DNA of 64,000 bases. Origin: Dipylidium caninum. Its lineage: Eukaryota > Platyhelminthes > Cestoda > Cyclophyllidea > Dipylidiidae. The translations under genes were made by a program, and so were the position numbers. Shown in pieces: positions 23,486-34,508 of this stretch. The stretch spans positions 62,001 through 126,000 of the forward strand of contig QEYB01000991.1 in NCBI GenBank assembly GCA_017562135.1, given 5' to 3'. The first letter of the stretch is position 1; each line of letters opens with the position of its first letter. Under the pieces are notes generated by a model. The model was not told the origin of the DNA. It saw only the letters and a program-made list of their open reading frames with translations, and made no database searches.

Positions 23486-26465
23486 CTGAAAGGAAATTGG
23501 CGAGGTGGGGGGCTCAACTCGACCCGTAGAAGAGCCGAAAAGTTTGTTTTTTTTTAAGACATACATTCTATACTACACACAAATCTCACCATCCGTTTTC
23601 ACTTATATTGTTTGACGCGAATTTTTCATTTACCAAGCTGTCGCTTTCGAGGCCGCCCTCTGCATTGCCTCGTGGCTCGGCACGCGAGCTTGACAGGTCC
23701 TAAAAGACGAATGCAGAGACACGGTCAGCCAACGCCGACACCCAGGAGTGCGGGTACTACGGGGGGGGGGGGTGGAGGACATACTTCGGGCCCCTCCTCA
23801 CCGGCACAGTTTGGGGGGATGCCCGACTCGGTCTTCTGTTCACCCTCGGGCTGTGAAATGTTGCTCTGAAGTAGACTTCTCTGCGAGATAATGTTCTCCA
23901 AGAGTATTCTGAACGCTCCTTCAAAGTAGGCGGAGGAGGAGGAGGAAGAGGGGCAGCTCATTTGATCTGGCAGTCGCGAAAAGAGTTGTTCTAGTGTAAT
24001 TTGATGCGGCACGGCCGGTGGCGGTAGGAGGGACGTAGCCCCATTTGTGAGAGGTGAAAATCTCGGCAGGTTTGGAAGTGCCGGAAAAGGGGGAGAAAAA
24101 TTCTTCGAAGGGATGGATAATGGCGGGGGAACCCTGGAATTCTCCGCTTGGGGGTACCTCTTGGCCACCTTGCAAGTTGCGTAGTGCCGCTTCAGTGTGC
24201 CGTTTTGGGTGAAGGCTTTCTTGCAATATATGCAAGCATAGGGACGTTCACCTTAAAATGTGACAAAATAAGCCTTCATTTCCTATCCCACTCGTCTCTC
24301 ACCCTCCAACTAAGGCAGGAGAGGAATCTACTGATGTGAGACATCATCCTTGTGAGTCGCTTGACGTGTGGGAGCAGGCTTTATCAACTACCGCAGCCAC
24401 ATTATGGGTCAATCTGGGGCACCTTATTTCTTTCGAATACCGGGAAAGCTGGCTGTGCCAGAACGGCAGATTAAAAGTTCTTTCTTTACTCTCCCGTCGA
24501 GGACTGTGTTGATGAACCATCGAGCAAAGTCTGTCTGACCAACACCCGCCACCTTCAACAAAGTACTTGATTAAAGTGAAACTCTTGGCTAACCACTAGG
24601 CCGTGTGGAACCCCCTGCCCCGCCCCCCGACCTCCTGTTTGTTATAAACGAAAGTAGGTTTCAGCTGAGCTGTCAATCCCTCGGCGGGTAGGCACACTTA
24701 CCGGAGTGCTTGCGATAGTGGATCCGGAGAGCGCTGCCACAGGTGAAAAGCTTATAGCAGACAATACAGCGCTTGCCGTCGAGGGAGATGGAGCTGTCCA
24801 CCGGCTGTTGGGACCTGCTTGAGGTAGCGGGTTGCGCCTGTGAATTATTCGTGGATTCGCCGTTTCCGTTTTTAGGACTGGGACAGGCACTATTGTTTGA
24901 CAGGCTGCCCATGGGGGACAGAACCGATGGCACGACGCCGTCTACGGCAGTGGGAACTGACGTGGCCGCCGACTCCTTCTGTTCATTAGCTCTAATGAAA
25001 CTGTTAAGAAAGTCTGCATTGAATGGCAATGTCGCATTAGTTGAGGCGATTGGCTGATCCGGGTTGTCGCCGCCGTTATTCATTGTGGTGAGAAGGCGCA
25101 TAACGCTCTCAAAGTTGGGGCTTGTCGATTTACCGTTGTTGAGCGGTGGTAGCATAGCAAAGTCCGGACAACTGTGTGTTGTAGGAGTGTTTGCAAGAGG
25201 CATTTCGCTCATAAATGGCGGCGGAAGAAGTGGCCCAGTTGCGATGCAAATCTTATGGATTTTGAAAAATCGAGATTCGCTGGAAAGATTGACTGGTGGT
25301 CAGTGAGGTTTTGGTGAGGTAAGTGAAAGTTGGGCAGAGCTACAAGACAAGACCATCGACTAGAGATTCCCTCCTCAATGAAACAGACGATTGGTAACAA
25401 ACTTACTGCTGAGAGGAAGTTACTAGGAGGGAAGTCAGAGAAGTTCGGGCCCGTATCCGAAGACCCCGCAGGCGGTTGTGTGTCTTCGGACAGCGCCGGC
25501 ACTAGAGACTCAGACTGTCCTTCCAGATGCAAAGACCGATTCGAGGCCTTCGGCATGCACAAAGGAAACGGTGGCGGGATCATGCGTGGAAGTGGAGAAA
25601 AACTTTCGGACACTGAGTTGGCTGGAGTTTCTTGAAAGTGCTGACTGCTTTCGTGCTCTTGCAGCTGACTGGAGTGTATGAAGACAAGGTGACAATAATG
25701 ACACGGGTAATTGCTGTTCGCGTTTGCCCGCCTGAAGTGCGTGTGTATGTGGCGGTTCAGGGAGCCTGGGCAGTAAAAAAACAGAAAAAGGCTAAAGGGA
25801 GCATTTAGCGCTCGACGCTGCTCCACCTCAATGCCTCACGGGCAAAAGGTGAGCCACGAAGTGGGAAGAAGACTGAATTTCTCATAAGATACGCAACTCC
25901 TTATTGGCTAGCATCGACAGCCCAATGCATATTTACCTGAGCCTGATAACCGTGGATGTATTAAAGGTTCGAGTCAATGCTTTCCAAAGTAATAATAAAG
26001 TTGGTATTCTCAAGTTAGAAGCAATCAAGACTTACCGCTCTGGTTGAACCGCTTTTGGCAAATGTTGCAGACGTAAGGCTTCTCACCAGTATGGATCCTC
26101 AAATGCACCTTGAGTATATTTAAGAGACTAAAGCTCTTCTTGCAGAATGAGCAATAAAGCTTTTTCTTAGCTACCGCTTTTGACTTAGTTTTAATTTTCG
26201 ACACAGAAGGTCGTCTGCGATGACAGTTTCCGTTGACTGGCCTCCCGACGTTTATCGAATTGCTCGCCAGTGGTGAATGAACATCATCATTCTCGTCTGT
26301 CGGTAAGGTGCTTTGATTTGAACGTATACTATTGGATGCACCTGTAACGAATGTCATTGGACTCTCTTCTCCATCGTGAGTTAATACCATAGGAGCCGAG
26401 TTGGGTCGTCCTTCCTCTGACTGTTTCTCGTTCTTGTTGATCTGGTCAGATCTTTCTGCATCCAT
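23176..26465 (-). CDS. C2H2 zinc-finger transcription factor, 741 residues, six exons
   Basis: Minus-strand exons 26465-26036, 25765-25407, 25251-24702, 24251-23785, 23699-23590 and 23485-23176; they total 2226 bases, exactly 742 codons with a TAA stop. Fingers seen: ZF1 C105/C108/H121/H125, then a TGEKPY linker; ZF2 C133/C136/H149/H153; ZF3 C165/C168/H181/H186; ZF4 C425/C428/H441/H445; ZF5 C453/C456/H469/C473 (C2HC); and a C-terminal pair C662/C665/H678/H684 and C690/C693/H706/H710. Linkers are Ser/Pro/Asn-rich and probably disordered, and a basic stretch ([20 protein letters not shown]) precedes ZF1 as a likely nuclear signal. Expected role: sequence-specific DNA binding in the nucleus. The C-terminal pair resembles the dimerisation fingers of Ikaros/Hunchback proteins, which is inference. 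No orthologue is assigned. The weakest junction is the third acceptor (ataag). Confidence 0.85.
23590..23699 (-). CDS. Zinc-finger gene exon 5: short acidic linker exon
   Basis: A small exon of 110 bases with acceptor cgtcttttag and donor gtgaga. It enters in phase 0 and leaves in phase 2, which is exactly what is needed to connect exon 4 to exon 6. It encodes a Gly/Glu/Ser/Asn-rich segment beginning [10 protein letters not shown]. It is too short to be found from open-frame length alone. Confidence 0.65.
23785..24251 (-). CDS. Zinc-finger gene exon 4: ZF5 and proline-rich region
   Basis: The acceptor is attttaag, entering in phase 1, so the joined protein reads [20 protein letters not shown], a perfect inter-finger linker. 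ZF5 ends in Cys rather than His (RHYATC), making it a C2HC finger. A Pro/Ser/Leu-rich region follows. The donor gtatgt in phase 0 was preferred over reading on to an in-frame stop near 23725, because it joins two further phase-matched exons. Confidence 0.78.
24252..24701 (-). other. Zinc-finger gene intron 3, phase 1
   Basis: GT-AG intron of 450 bases between ZF4 and ZF5, with no other feature seen. Confidence 0.75.
24702..25251 (-). CDS. Zinc-finger gene exon 3: linker and ZF4
   Basis: A long Asn/Ser/Pro-rich linker is followed by ZF4 ([18 protein letters not shown]). The donor gtaagt, in phase 1, cuts the linker glycine. The acceptor after ccataag was chosen because it is the one that fits phase 0. 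Its pyrimidine tract is weak, so the first 15 or so residues are less certain. Confidence 0.75.
25407..25765 (-). CDS. Zinc-finger gene exon 2: end of ZF2 and ZF3
   Basis: The acceptor is ctgcccag, entering in phase 1, and completes ZF2 as [13 protein letters not shown]3 follows ([19 protein letters not shown]), then a Ser/Pro-rich linker. The donor is gtaagt in phase 0. The frame stays open through the intron to about 25209, so intron retention would add a different tail. Confidence 0.85.
25766..26035 (-). other. Zinc-finger gene intron 1, phase 1
   Basis: GT-AG intron of 270 bases that splits ZF2; nothing else seen. Confidence 0.75.
26036..26465 (-). CDS. Zinc-finger gene exon 1: start, basic region, ZF1 and most of ZF2
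   Basis: The start ATG at 26465 has a favourable acaATGG context. About 80 residues of Ser/Asn/acidic sequence precede the basic tract and the first fingers ([25 protein letters not shown]). The donor is gtaagt, leaving in phase 1 within ZF2, so the finger is completed by the next exon. Confidence 0.87.
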
Positions 26466-26537
26466 TGTAATCTGCGTAATGGCTGGGCATTGCTTTCCCG
26501 GGCATTTTTAAGGTGCCTCTGTCCAAGCTCTGCCACG

Positions 26538-26587
26538 ATTGGTTCCCCACTCGACTACGCCTGCGCGCGACGACACGTTTAACCAAT
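26538..26587 (-). promoter_or_regulatory. Candidate CCAAT boxes upstream of the zinc-finger gene
   Basis: CCAAT on the minus strand at 26542-26538, about 75 bases before the start codon, and an opposed CCAAT at 26583-26587. The surrounding 150 bases are CpG-rich. No TATA box is evident. Position and composition suggest a promoter, but the transcription start is unknown. Confidence 0.3.
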
Positions 26588-26652
26588 CACCTTTGAGGGC
26601 GCCTGCGTGTACCCTGCTGTACGCGCGCACGTTTGCGCTCGCATGCACTGCG

Positions 26653-26702
26653 TGCGTGTGCGTGTGCGTGTGCGTATGTCTGTCCGTGCGTATGTGTGTG
26701 TT
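26653..26702. repeat. GT-rich degenerate repeat
   Basis: Alternating purine-pyrimidine GCGTGTGCGTGT-type units about 190 bases upstream of the zinc-finger start codon; of the kind that can adopt Z-DNA. Confidence 0.6.
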
Positions 26703-29084
26703 AACAAGGGGAAGACTGAACCGAATTTAAATTGCCCCATTCGCTCACACATTTCGAAAATCGACGAGAGTGCTACCTTGTTGCAAGGTCACGCATGTAA
26801 ATTAGAATTTTAAGATAGTAGTAGGTCATAACAGCGCCATACGTGGTGTTCCCTAATAGTCGGGGCAAGTAACGTAGTGAAATGTAATGAAATTAAAAAG
26901 GTACTTTTCTGCCAAGACTGCGCTACTGGACAAAAATCGTTTCCTTGCCTGTCACGTAAGCTGTCGCTCTAACTTATTGCCAGCGATACCGCGAGAGAAG
27001 AAGAGGAGAAGGAAGAGGAGGAGGAGGAGCATCACCTGCTCGACTGTGAACTGACAAGTCGCGTAGCGCTATAATTTCAAAACGAAAGAATTTCTGGTGT
27101 CAGCAATGCCAAATTTCTACAAAACCCTTTCGGTTCTCTACACAATGAGAATTAATTTTGCGGACTGAATTATTCGCCTTCAATGATATTAACCGCGTTC
27201 AGTGAAAATAAATGTGCGTCACGGGACGTTCCTTTGCTATCAGTTTCGAGAAAATCGTGCTCCATATCCTGCGGCTACACAGGCTAGTGGTCGCCAGAAG
27301 GGCCCGTACACCCGTGACTTTGGCCACTTAACAGACATAACTCGTTGTTTTATCCATGCCGTCTACGTATTTTTCGACGAACGCCCCGATGTGTTACAAC
27401 GCCTTCATTCAGTCGGACTCATAAAGCAACTCTGACAGCCTCGAGTGGGACATGCAAATTTCGGCACGAATACTTGTTTGTTTAAGTCGGCTGCGCATCC
27501 GTGACCGGACTGCAGATGTGCATAATATAATTTGGTTTTGTCACGATTGTGTCTTAACTAACCGCCCCCAAACGCCTCCCCGCCCCACCCCACCCCGCCC
27601 GCAACTCACTACTGCGCTTCGGACGCAGACGCAAAGCCTGTCCGCGACACTGCGGAGGACGAATGGGCAGAAGTGTGAATGGGACCTCAAACTGAACGGG
27701 ATTAAGCGTCACTGTGGCTCCCTTCCCCGCCCCTCCCCGCCGCCCCCTGCGCCCAGGCCGGAGGCGGCACTGGGCAACAATGCATTAGTCATGCGAATGC
27801 TCAGGCACGCGGCGAGAGGTCACGCTGCCGTTTGCAGTCCATCCATCGACCCGGACAGCCGATGACTCACTCCCGGGGATGTCGTCTTGACGTAATTGGA
27901 GGAGTTAAATAAAAGTGGCAATTATGCCAACTTTGAGTAAAGTAGACATCTCTGGGCCATGGGGACGTGGGAGGGAATGCTCGTAAGAAGGACACTTTTG
28001 TTAGTGCACTCAAAAGTGGGAAAAAAAGTGTATTGGGATGAAGCGAGTCTTTTCCTACTTCAGTTGACAATGTTTGAAGATTCGGTATAACCGGAGGACA
28101 CAGTTGTAGTGCTCAAGCATCGCGCATGCACAGTCGTTCTCGAAGTGCTAACACCGTGCGGACTAAACATTCCCTCATTAGCCGGCGTTTCATTAGTAAA
28201 ATCGAGCTGACTGTGTTGCATGTCCAAATGCTGGGGTGCGAAATCGGACGGCAGTGTAATTTGACTTTTCGCAACCAAGCAATTACAGACCTCCTGGTAA
28301 TGCTGTTTGTAAGTTTTGGCGGTGTGGATGGGGTGGGAGTGGAGGGGAGGGGGGCAATGACAACCTTTGTGGTTTGTGACAGGTCAACTGATGCTTTCCC
28401 TTAGGAATGCCTGGGGTTACGCAGCCTTCCACGAAAGTGCACTTTGCAAGATCATCTCAGGGTAGTGGGAGTGACACTAAACAGCCAAATACAACACTTT
28501 CGCCGTCCATGCGAATAGCTCACCTGCCCCGCCCCCTCCACGTCAAATCGGCGGGACAAAAAATGGTAGCTTTATGAACAGGTACACAAAGACCCAATTC
28601 GCACGGAGGGCGGCACTTGACACCTCGTGTCGAGGCCATCCCACCCTAGGGCTAAGCCCCCTTCGGCGGTCTAATTAGGGTCTTGACTGTCAATCAGGCA
28701 TGTCGCAAGAGCCGTGCCTCGAGTGCATCTGTCTGGTCTCACCACTCTTTCGGGAGGCGGAGAGATCAATCACCTCCGCCTTCGCCTCTGCCTCCGCCTC
28801 CGTCTCCTCCTTCCTCCTCTTCTCCTCGTTGCCCCGTCGCCTCCGCGTCTGCATGGGACGGGTAGGGGCAATTACCTGTCGCGGTCTTCTTGCATTTGTG
28901 TCTGGAAATAAGCTCAAGGTCACTTACGCAATGAGAAACAATGATGAGTCATGCGCGTGTTTACGCGCGCGAAGAACAAAAAGGCGCGGGCGATGCACGG
29001 AGGAGGGAGAAGAGGAGGGAAGCAAAACCAATGAGGAGTTGACATGCGGCATCTTTTGTAGTCTCGCCTCACCTCGCCTCAACC

Positions 29085-29123
29085 GCCCGTCCGTCCGTCC
29101 GTCCGCCCGTCCGTCCGTCCGTC
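29085..29123. repeat. (CCGT)n tetranucleotide repeat
   Basis: About nine CCGT units with one CCGC interruption. Confidence 0.85.
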
Positions 29124-31584
29124 TGCCTACCTGTCTGCCTCAGTGCCCCTCACTCACCGCTGGCCACGGTAACTCAGTTTACTCACAACCAGCGAAGCGG
29201 AAAGCGAGGGGTGCAAGACGCCGCCTTCCGCCCCTCGCCCTCCACTGCCACATGACGCAAGGCCTTGCCTCCGTGCCCCTCTTCCTTGCTACTTCCTCCT
29301 CTCTGCTTATATTGCGATTCCCAATGAAAGGAGTCACATAGTGATGAAAGTGAAGGTAGCATGCTCCAAGCCCCCGATGGGAAATGCGTCGGGTAGGGAG
29401 AATACTTGCTCAAACATTCCTCTGGCTATAGGCAAACGTTAAAGATCCGCATTTTTGCGCTCCTTTGCTCAAAATGGGCACGAGAAGGGGGTCTTTTGTT
29501 TCTAGCAGGCTAATGGGGCGAACTGCCTCCGCTTGTTCTCCGGTTACCCTCCTGCGGTGACCGAGTTTGAAGGCGAACGGGAATCTCCCCTGCTCCTTCC
29601 TCGTCTCCTCGGCAGCAGTCATTTTTGCGAGCGGGTCAAAGCCGCCAAGCGAAAATGCTTCAAAGCGGAGGATGTCAGACGGCGCATTTACTCCAAATTT
29701 GGTGGCATACATTACAGCCCCTACGAGTCAAACTCTCGTTCACACATTTCCCTCGCCCACTCGGCTGCCAGTTCTGCTTCTGGCACTTAAAGTGCGCTTA
29801 TGTTGGGCTTCCCTCCTCCCGTACAGGGCACCTCCACACTACTTCCGCTACCATTCGGCGAGGCGGACCTGACAGGCACTGGATTCACAGCGATTGGAGT
29901 GTTTTTTGCATCGCCGGGAAGACTGCAAAGCTCCACCGTTATCCTCCGCCTCCGCCTCCGCCCTGTCAGGCCAACCTTTATCCAAGAGAATGCGTCCCGC
30001 GTCTCGCCGGGAGGGTCAGGCAGCTAACAGTCCCAACTAACATTGTCTCCATAATAAATTGCGGTTTGATTTGTGCGCCTGCGTCCTCAGTGGAGAGTAA
30101 TCTCGTCCAGCATTTGCACGCAAAAGGCAAACGCAGTTACGGACGCGCTGCTGCCTCCACCCCAAGCCTGCCAGCGCCTCCTCCCAGCCCAGAAGCCGTC
30201 AGCATTCGATGCTCTCCCCTGGTTCTCGCCTCCTTCGCTCCCTCTCCCTCTCCACCTTCGCCCCCTCCCTTCACCGCGTCGTGTGTGCAGCCCTGTGAGC
30301 AACAACGGCCATTGTGTTTGTGTGACAATGTAGCTCGAGCAGAGGGGCGAGGGGCGCCGAGGAGGGTAGGGGACGACGCACACGCTACACTTACTACCAG
30401 TAGTGCGCAGTTTTGTCGTCGAATTGTGTGGTCAGGCGTTTTCTCTCCCTCCACGCCTCTGTTAGAGTGGTGCAGCGATGAGATTATACGCTTGTTCGTG
30501 TGCGAACAACCGAGCCGGTGAGCGCGCCTGTTGGTATAACGAACGACGCGCCGGCCACGACGGGCTGCGATGGCGCAGGACCCTTTAGTGTGCGTCAGGG
30601 GAGTCAAACCTCAATGTTATCTGATCCCAAATTTGCGTGCCCTGTGCATAGGCAACTTTGCAAACAGGCGCACTTTTTATTAAAATCAAATTATCACCGG
30701 TTCTTCAACTGAAACGCCGAGTATTCACCTCTGTAGAAGTGAGAGTCTGTTAAGAGAAGTCAAAACTTGCAGGCCTTTACGTCCCCTTCAAGACAACTGC
30801 ATCCCCTGTCGTCCCGGTTTCACATGACCAAGGGGAAAATAAAGCCCTTTCGTTTGCCTAATTTGACTCTTGGAATGAAAGAGAATGGAATAATTGCCGA
30901 AAAAACAGCGTGTCATATTATCAGGGAGCGTTGCCTTCTGGTCAGGTGACCGGTGCCACTTGAGTGGCTTTTTGATCTGGGCAAAAGAGGGCAATTGGGA
31001 CGCAGTTAATGTGTCCGACATGTGACTGTCCGGGCATGTGTGTGCGTGTGTGTGTGCGTTGTGCCAGAAGTGAACTTTTAGATTGCGTCGCATTGTCCGT
31101 GCTAAGTGGCTGCCGCGTAAACACGCCGCGTTGCCCGCTTGCCCACGCGGAACCGGTCGCTGCGGGCTCCGCTCGCCCCGGGGACGCCCGACCGGGGCGC
31201 AGACCGCCCGATTGCATCACACTCCTTCGGAGCAGAGTCCTCTTCGCATGGGGATGAATAATTTCCGCTTGGTGATGAGTAAGTTCCTGGGGGGCATTGA
31301 TGTTACCTGTCGAGCAACCTCATCACCGGGGAGCATAAAGCAGAGTCTGTCCCAAGGACGAAGCACCGGCTTCAAGGGCGTTGTCCACTCCACCGACTAT
31401 TTGTCGTAGATGTTAATATTTGATGTTTTCGTAAGGCAAAATTGTACCTGCTCCAGCGAAATCCGGTTCTTTTGTAGTTGGTCCTAAAGTAAGCCACAAT
31501 TTTTTGAGTGTGATTAATAAAAACCAGGGAAAAACACGCATTACACCATACCACACAAGTCTCGCATTATTCTGACGCCTCGTG

Positions 31585-31609
31585 CACACACACACACACA
31601 CGCGCGCGC
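31585..31609. repeat. (CA)n/(CG)n microsatellite
   Basis: A CA run passing directly into CGCGCG. Confidence 0.85.
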
Positions 31610-32049
31610 CGACCACGGGCCTAAACTCCGACGGATTGGCTTCAAACAGGGGATATCAGGGCCGAAGCTCGGCCGAACGAGGTCCCCATTGAGCAACCGC
31701 ATCAGCTTAGGACGAATGGCGGCTGGGCCGACCCCTGAACTGCCCGGATATTTTCGAAAGGACAGGTGGGATTCTCGTCTCACACCAGCTCCCCTCGCCT
31801 AGAGACAACGCGGCCGCCTGCCCCACCTGCACGGCCTGTTGCGTCGTCCCGAGGGAGAGTGGGCCGGTGAGGGTGTCCCACAGTATCAAGCAGCGGGGTC
31901 AGTGTGCACTGCCCCGCGAACATTTTACAAACTTGACGGTTTTGCGGTAATCACAGCGTCTGACAGTGATCCCACACACACTAGTAACCTGTAATTAGTC
32001 CCGCCTCCGTCAGTATTAGGAATGGCTTCTGTGGACAACTTATTTATCA

Positions 32050-32056
32050 TACACAA

Positions 32057-32087
<31 letters not shown>

Positions 32088-32155
32088 TCCAGCCCTTAAT
32101 CATCGCAACAGGTAGCGAGGACGCTTATTAAACACACACACACACACACACGCGC
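32050..32155. repeat. Pair of (CA)n microsatellites
   Basis: Two CA runs, about 32056-32096 and 32131-32155, separated by 35 unique bases. Confidence 0.9.
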
Positions 32156-32209
32156 AGACTACAGAGCGGGGGTATTTACATTGTCCTGGCGTTTGCTCTG
32201 GGAGGCGGC

Positions 32210-32310
32210 TGAGCAGAAGAGGGCGGCCGGAGAGGCGGTGGAGGCGAGGAGACGAGGAGAGACGAGGCGGAGGGAGGCGTGGGGAGGCGGGGGAGGGTGG
32301 GGGAGGAGTG
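32210..32310 (+). repeat. G-rich purine tract
   Basis: About 100 bases of GGAGGCGGAGG-type sequence with many GG and GGG runs, likely able to form G-quadruplexes. Confidence 0.6.
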
Positions 32311-34127
32311 GGGCATGATAGTTGACTGGCGCAACTCCCAGGATGGGAGCACAAACTGACACCCCACGATAGCACACACTGCTCACTGCCCCGGGGAAGT
32401 GAGGAGGGTGGAAAAAGCCATCTGTTCCTCGCCCCCATTTATGCGGCATTATTTACTCTGCTACTCCGCGTGCATTCTGAGGAGAAGAGGACGAGCGAAC
32501 GGGCGAGAGAGAGAGAGGGAGAGAGCGAGGGGCAATTAAGACTTAGTCGGAAGCATCATCCACTGGCTTTTGAGCGACGAGGTGACATAATTTTCCTCCG
32601 GCCACCGCTGGGAGAGCGTTTCAACAGCACTTCTTCTCGTCCACTGAAATGAGTAAAGCGTTCAGTTAATTCTGCGGAAATTTGACTTGCATAGAGTTTT
32701 CTAACCATCACTGAATGGCATGATCTTTCAGTTCATTTCCGTCTGTGCAGGCCGCTTCCACGTGGAACAGACGCTTGGCATACACGCCACCATGCCACCC
32801 TTTTCACTCCTCGCATGGATCCCTCGAGGGGGAGAATACGCAGAGGAGGTGTGCATGGGAAATTTGTCTTTTCATAAAGCGCAAGTTTGGGCATTTCTGA
32901 GGCCACCAAGGAATTTGCCGTCCTAATGGTCGAGTAGGCATTCGTAGATTTCCTTCAAAATCATCGCCTCCACAGGGGATAAAAGCTTCCCAAAAAAGAC
33001 AGCCAGACGCCACGCCAAGCCGCACCGCAGGGGCGACGGCCGAGCCCTGGGGTCGGGAGGTCAAGAGGCGCCGGGACTCCAGCCGTCAACCCACAAATGC
33101 ACGGCAAGTGTCGGCGGAGGAGGATGAAGCCAACTGCAAGGCGTTGAAGCCAGATGGAGACAGTCAAATGCCTGTTGAGGGAAAGCTGAGCCGCCTCTCA
33201 GTCCCCCAAACAGCCTCATTGCAGTTGCCTCAGTATTTCACCTATTTCCAAATTAAACGATAGGCATGGCGGCTAAATGGCGAAGTTTTATGTTTTTTGA
33301 TTTGGGAGAGATAAAATGTGGCCTCCATCGGCCGAAGCTCACAAGGCTGAGGGGTAGGCAAGAAGTGTATGTGTGTCCACTTGCCTCTTTGAGCGGCCTT
33401 CAGCCAGCATGTCAAGTCTTTGGCAGCGTCCGCCTGCAGTCAGTGGCCGAGTTGTCCCACCCGCTCGTGGAGCGGCCTGACGGGGAGCATGGAAACAGGG
33501 CGCTGCGTCGAGGAGAGCGAGATTCCCATCCGGTTTCGCCTTTCGTCTTGGCCCTCTCGTGTGAAATGCGCAGACTCCATGCCGCCTACCCCGGCCTCTT
33601 AGTGGGGGCTATTTTTTGGCCACGGACACCGGTAAATCAATGGGGGACTTCGTGAAGGTGTCAGCCACAGAGGCGACGACACGTCATTGTCTACCCCAAC
33701 CACTTGACGCAGTCCGCGAGGCTGCCTTGGGACACTACCAACCGCACTTACATTGCTGCAAATCCACTTAACTGTTTGTTTGAATTACTCCCACTCCATT
33801 ATAAAATCCACTTTTTATCAACTCTCTTGCTCCCCCCGCCATCCTCCTCCTCTCCTCTCCTCCTCTCCTCCTCCTCCTCCTCACCTTGAGGCGATATTAC
33901 GCGCAGATTACTGGTATGTGTTTGTGTCTTCTTAGCCTCCTCTAAAAGCCGTGCACGCTCGCACGCACACGCATGCGCGCGCATACCATCGCGCCATTTA
34001 CTAATATAAAGTCCATACACTCCTCATCCGATTCACCTTTCACCCGTGGGCTGCACACACCCGCGCCTGCGGAGATAACGCCCAGCATACCACCGAGACA
34101 ACGACGAAGTCGACGAAAATGACACCT

Positions 34128-34410
34128 TGGAAGGAGAGGGGGAGGGAGGGGGCAGGGCAGGGCAGGGCGGGGGGGGGAGCGGCGCGTAGATGGGGAGGAC
34201 AGGGAGGGAGGAGAGGAGGGAGGGGAGGGGGGGGGAAGGGGATGGCGGTAAGGGTAGGGCAGATGGAGAGGCAAAATTGGGAAAGAGGTGTAATGCTGTT
34301 GACGCCGCGTACCCCCCACAGGTCTAAGAAAAGGTGTAAACGTGGGACGATTGGGTGCGGGGAGGAGGGGAGAGCTAAAGAGGAGAGAGGGTGAGAGAGA
34401 CAGAAAGCGC

Positions 34411-34440
<30 letters not shown>
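34128..34440 (+). repeat. Long purine-rich tract with (AG)n
   Basis: About 310 bases that are mostly G and A on the plus strand, with GGGAGGGAGG and poly-G runs, ending in a perfect (AG)n of about 14 units at 34410-34437. Confidence 0.8.
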
Positions 34441-34441
<1 letters not shown>

Positions 34442-34473
34442 ACTGGGTGTACACACGCTAAGCGTACCCGCTG

Positions 34474-34508
34474 CTCCTCCTCCTCCTCCTCCTCCGCCTC
34501 CGCCGCCG
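34474..34508. repeat. (TCC)n trinucleotide repeat
   Basis: About eight TCC units followed by CCG units; with the AG tract just before it, it forms a purine-to-pyrimidine switch. Confidence 0.85.

Noticed and set aside
23725..23784. Exon 4 of the zinc-finger gene as the last exon, ending at its in-frame stop
   Set aside because: A strong gtatgt donor plus two phase-matched downstream exons, which encode further fingers and give an exact multiple of three, make the spliced model much better supported.
29625..30521. Longest open frame in the window (298 codons)
   Set aside because: Composed of Pro/Ser/Arg low-complexity sequence with a poly-Pro run, overlapped by long frames on both strands, with no domain, no signal and no splice partners. 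It is best explained by GC-rich repeat DNA without stops.
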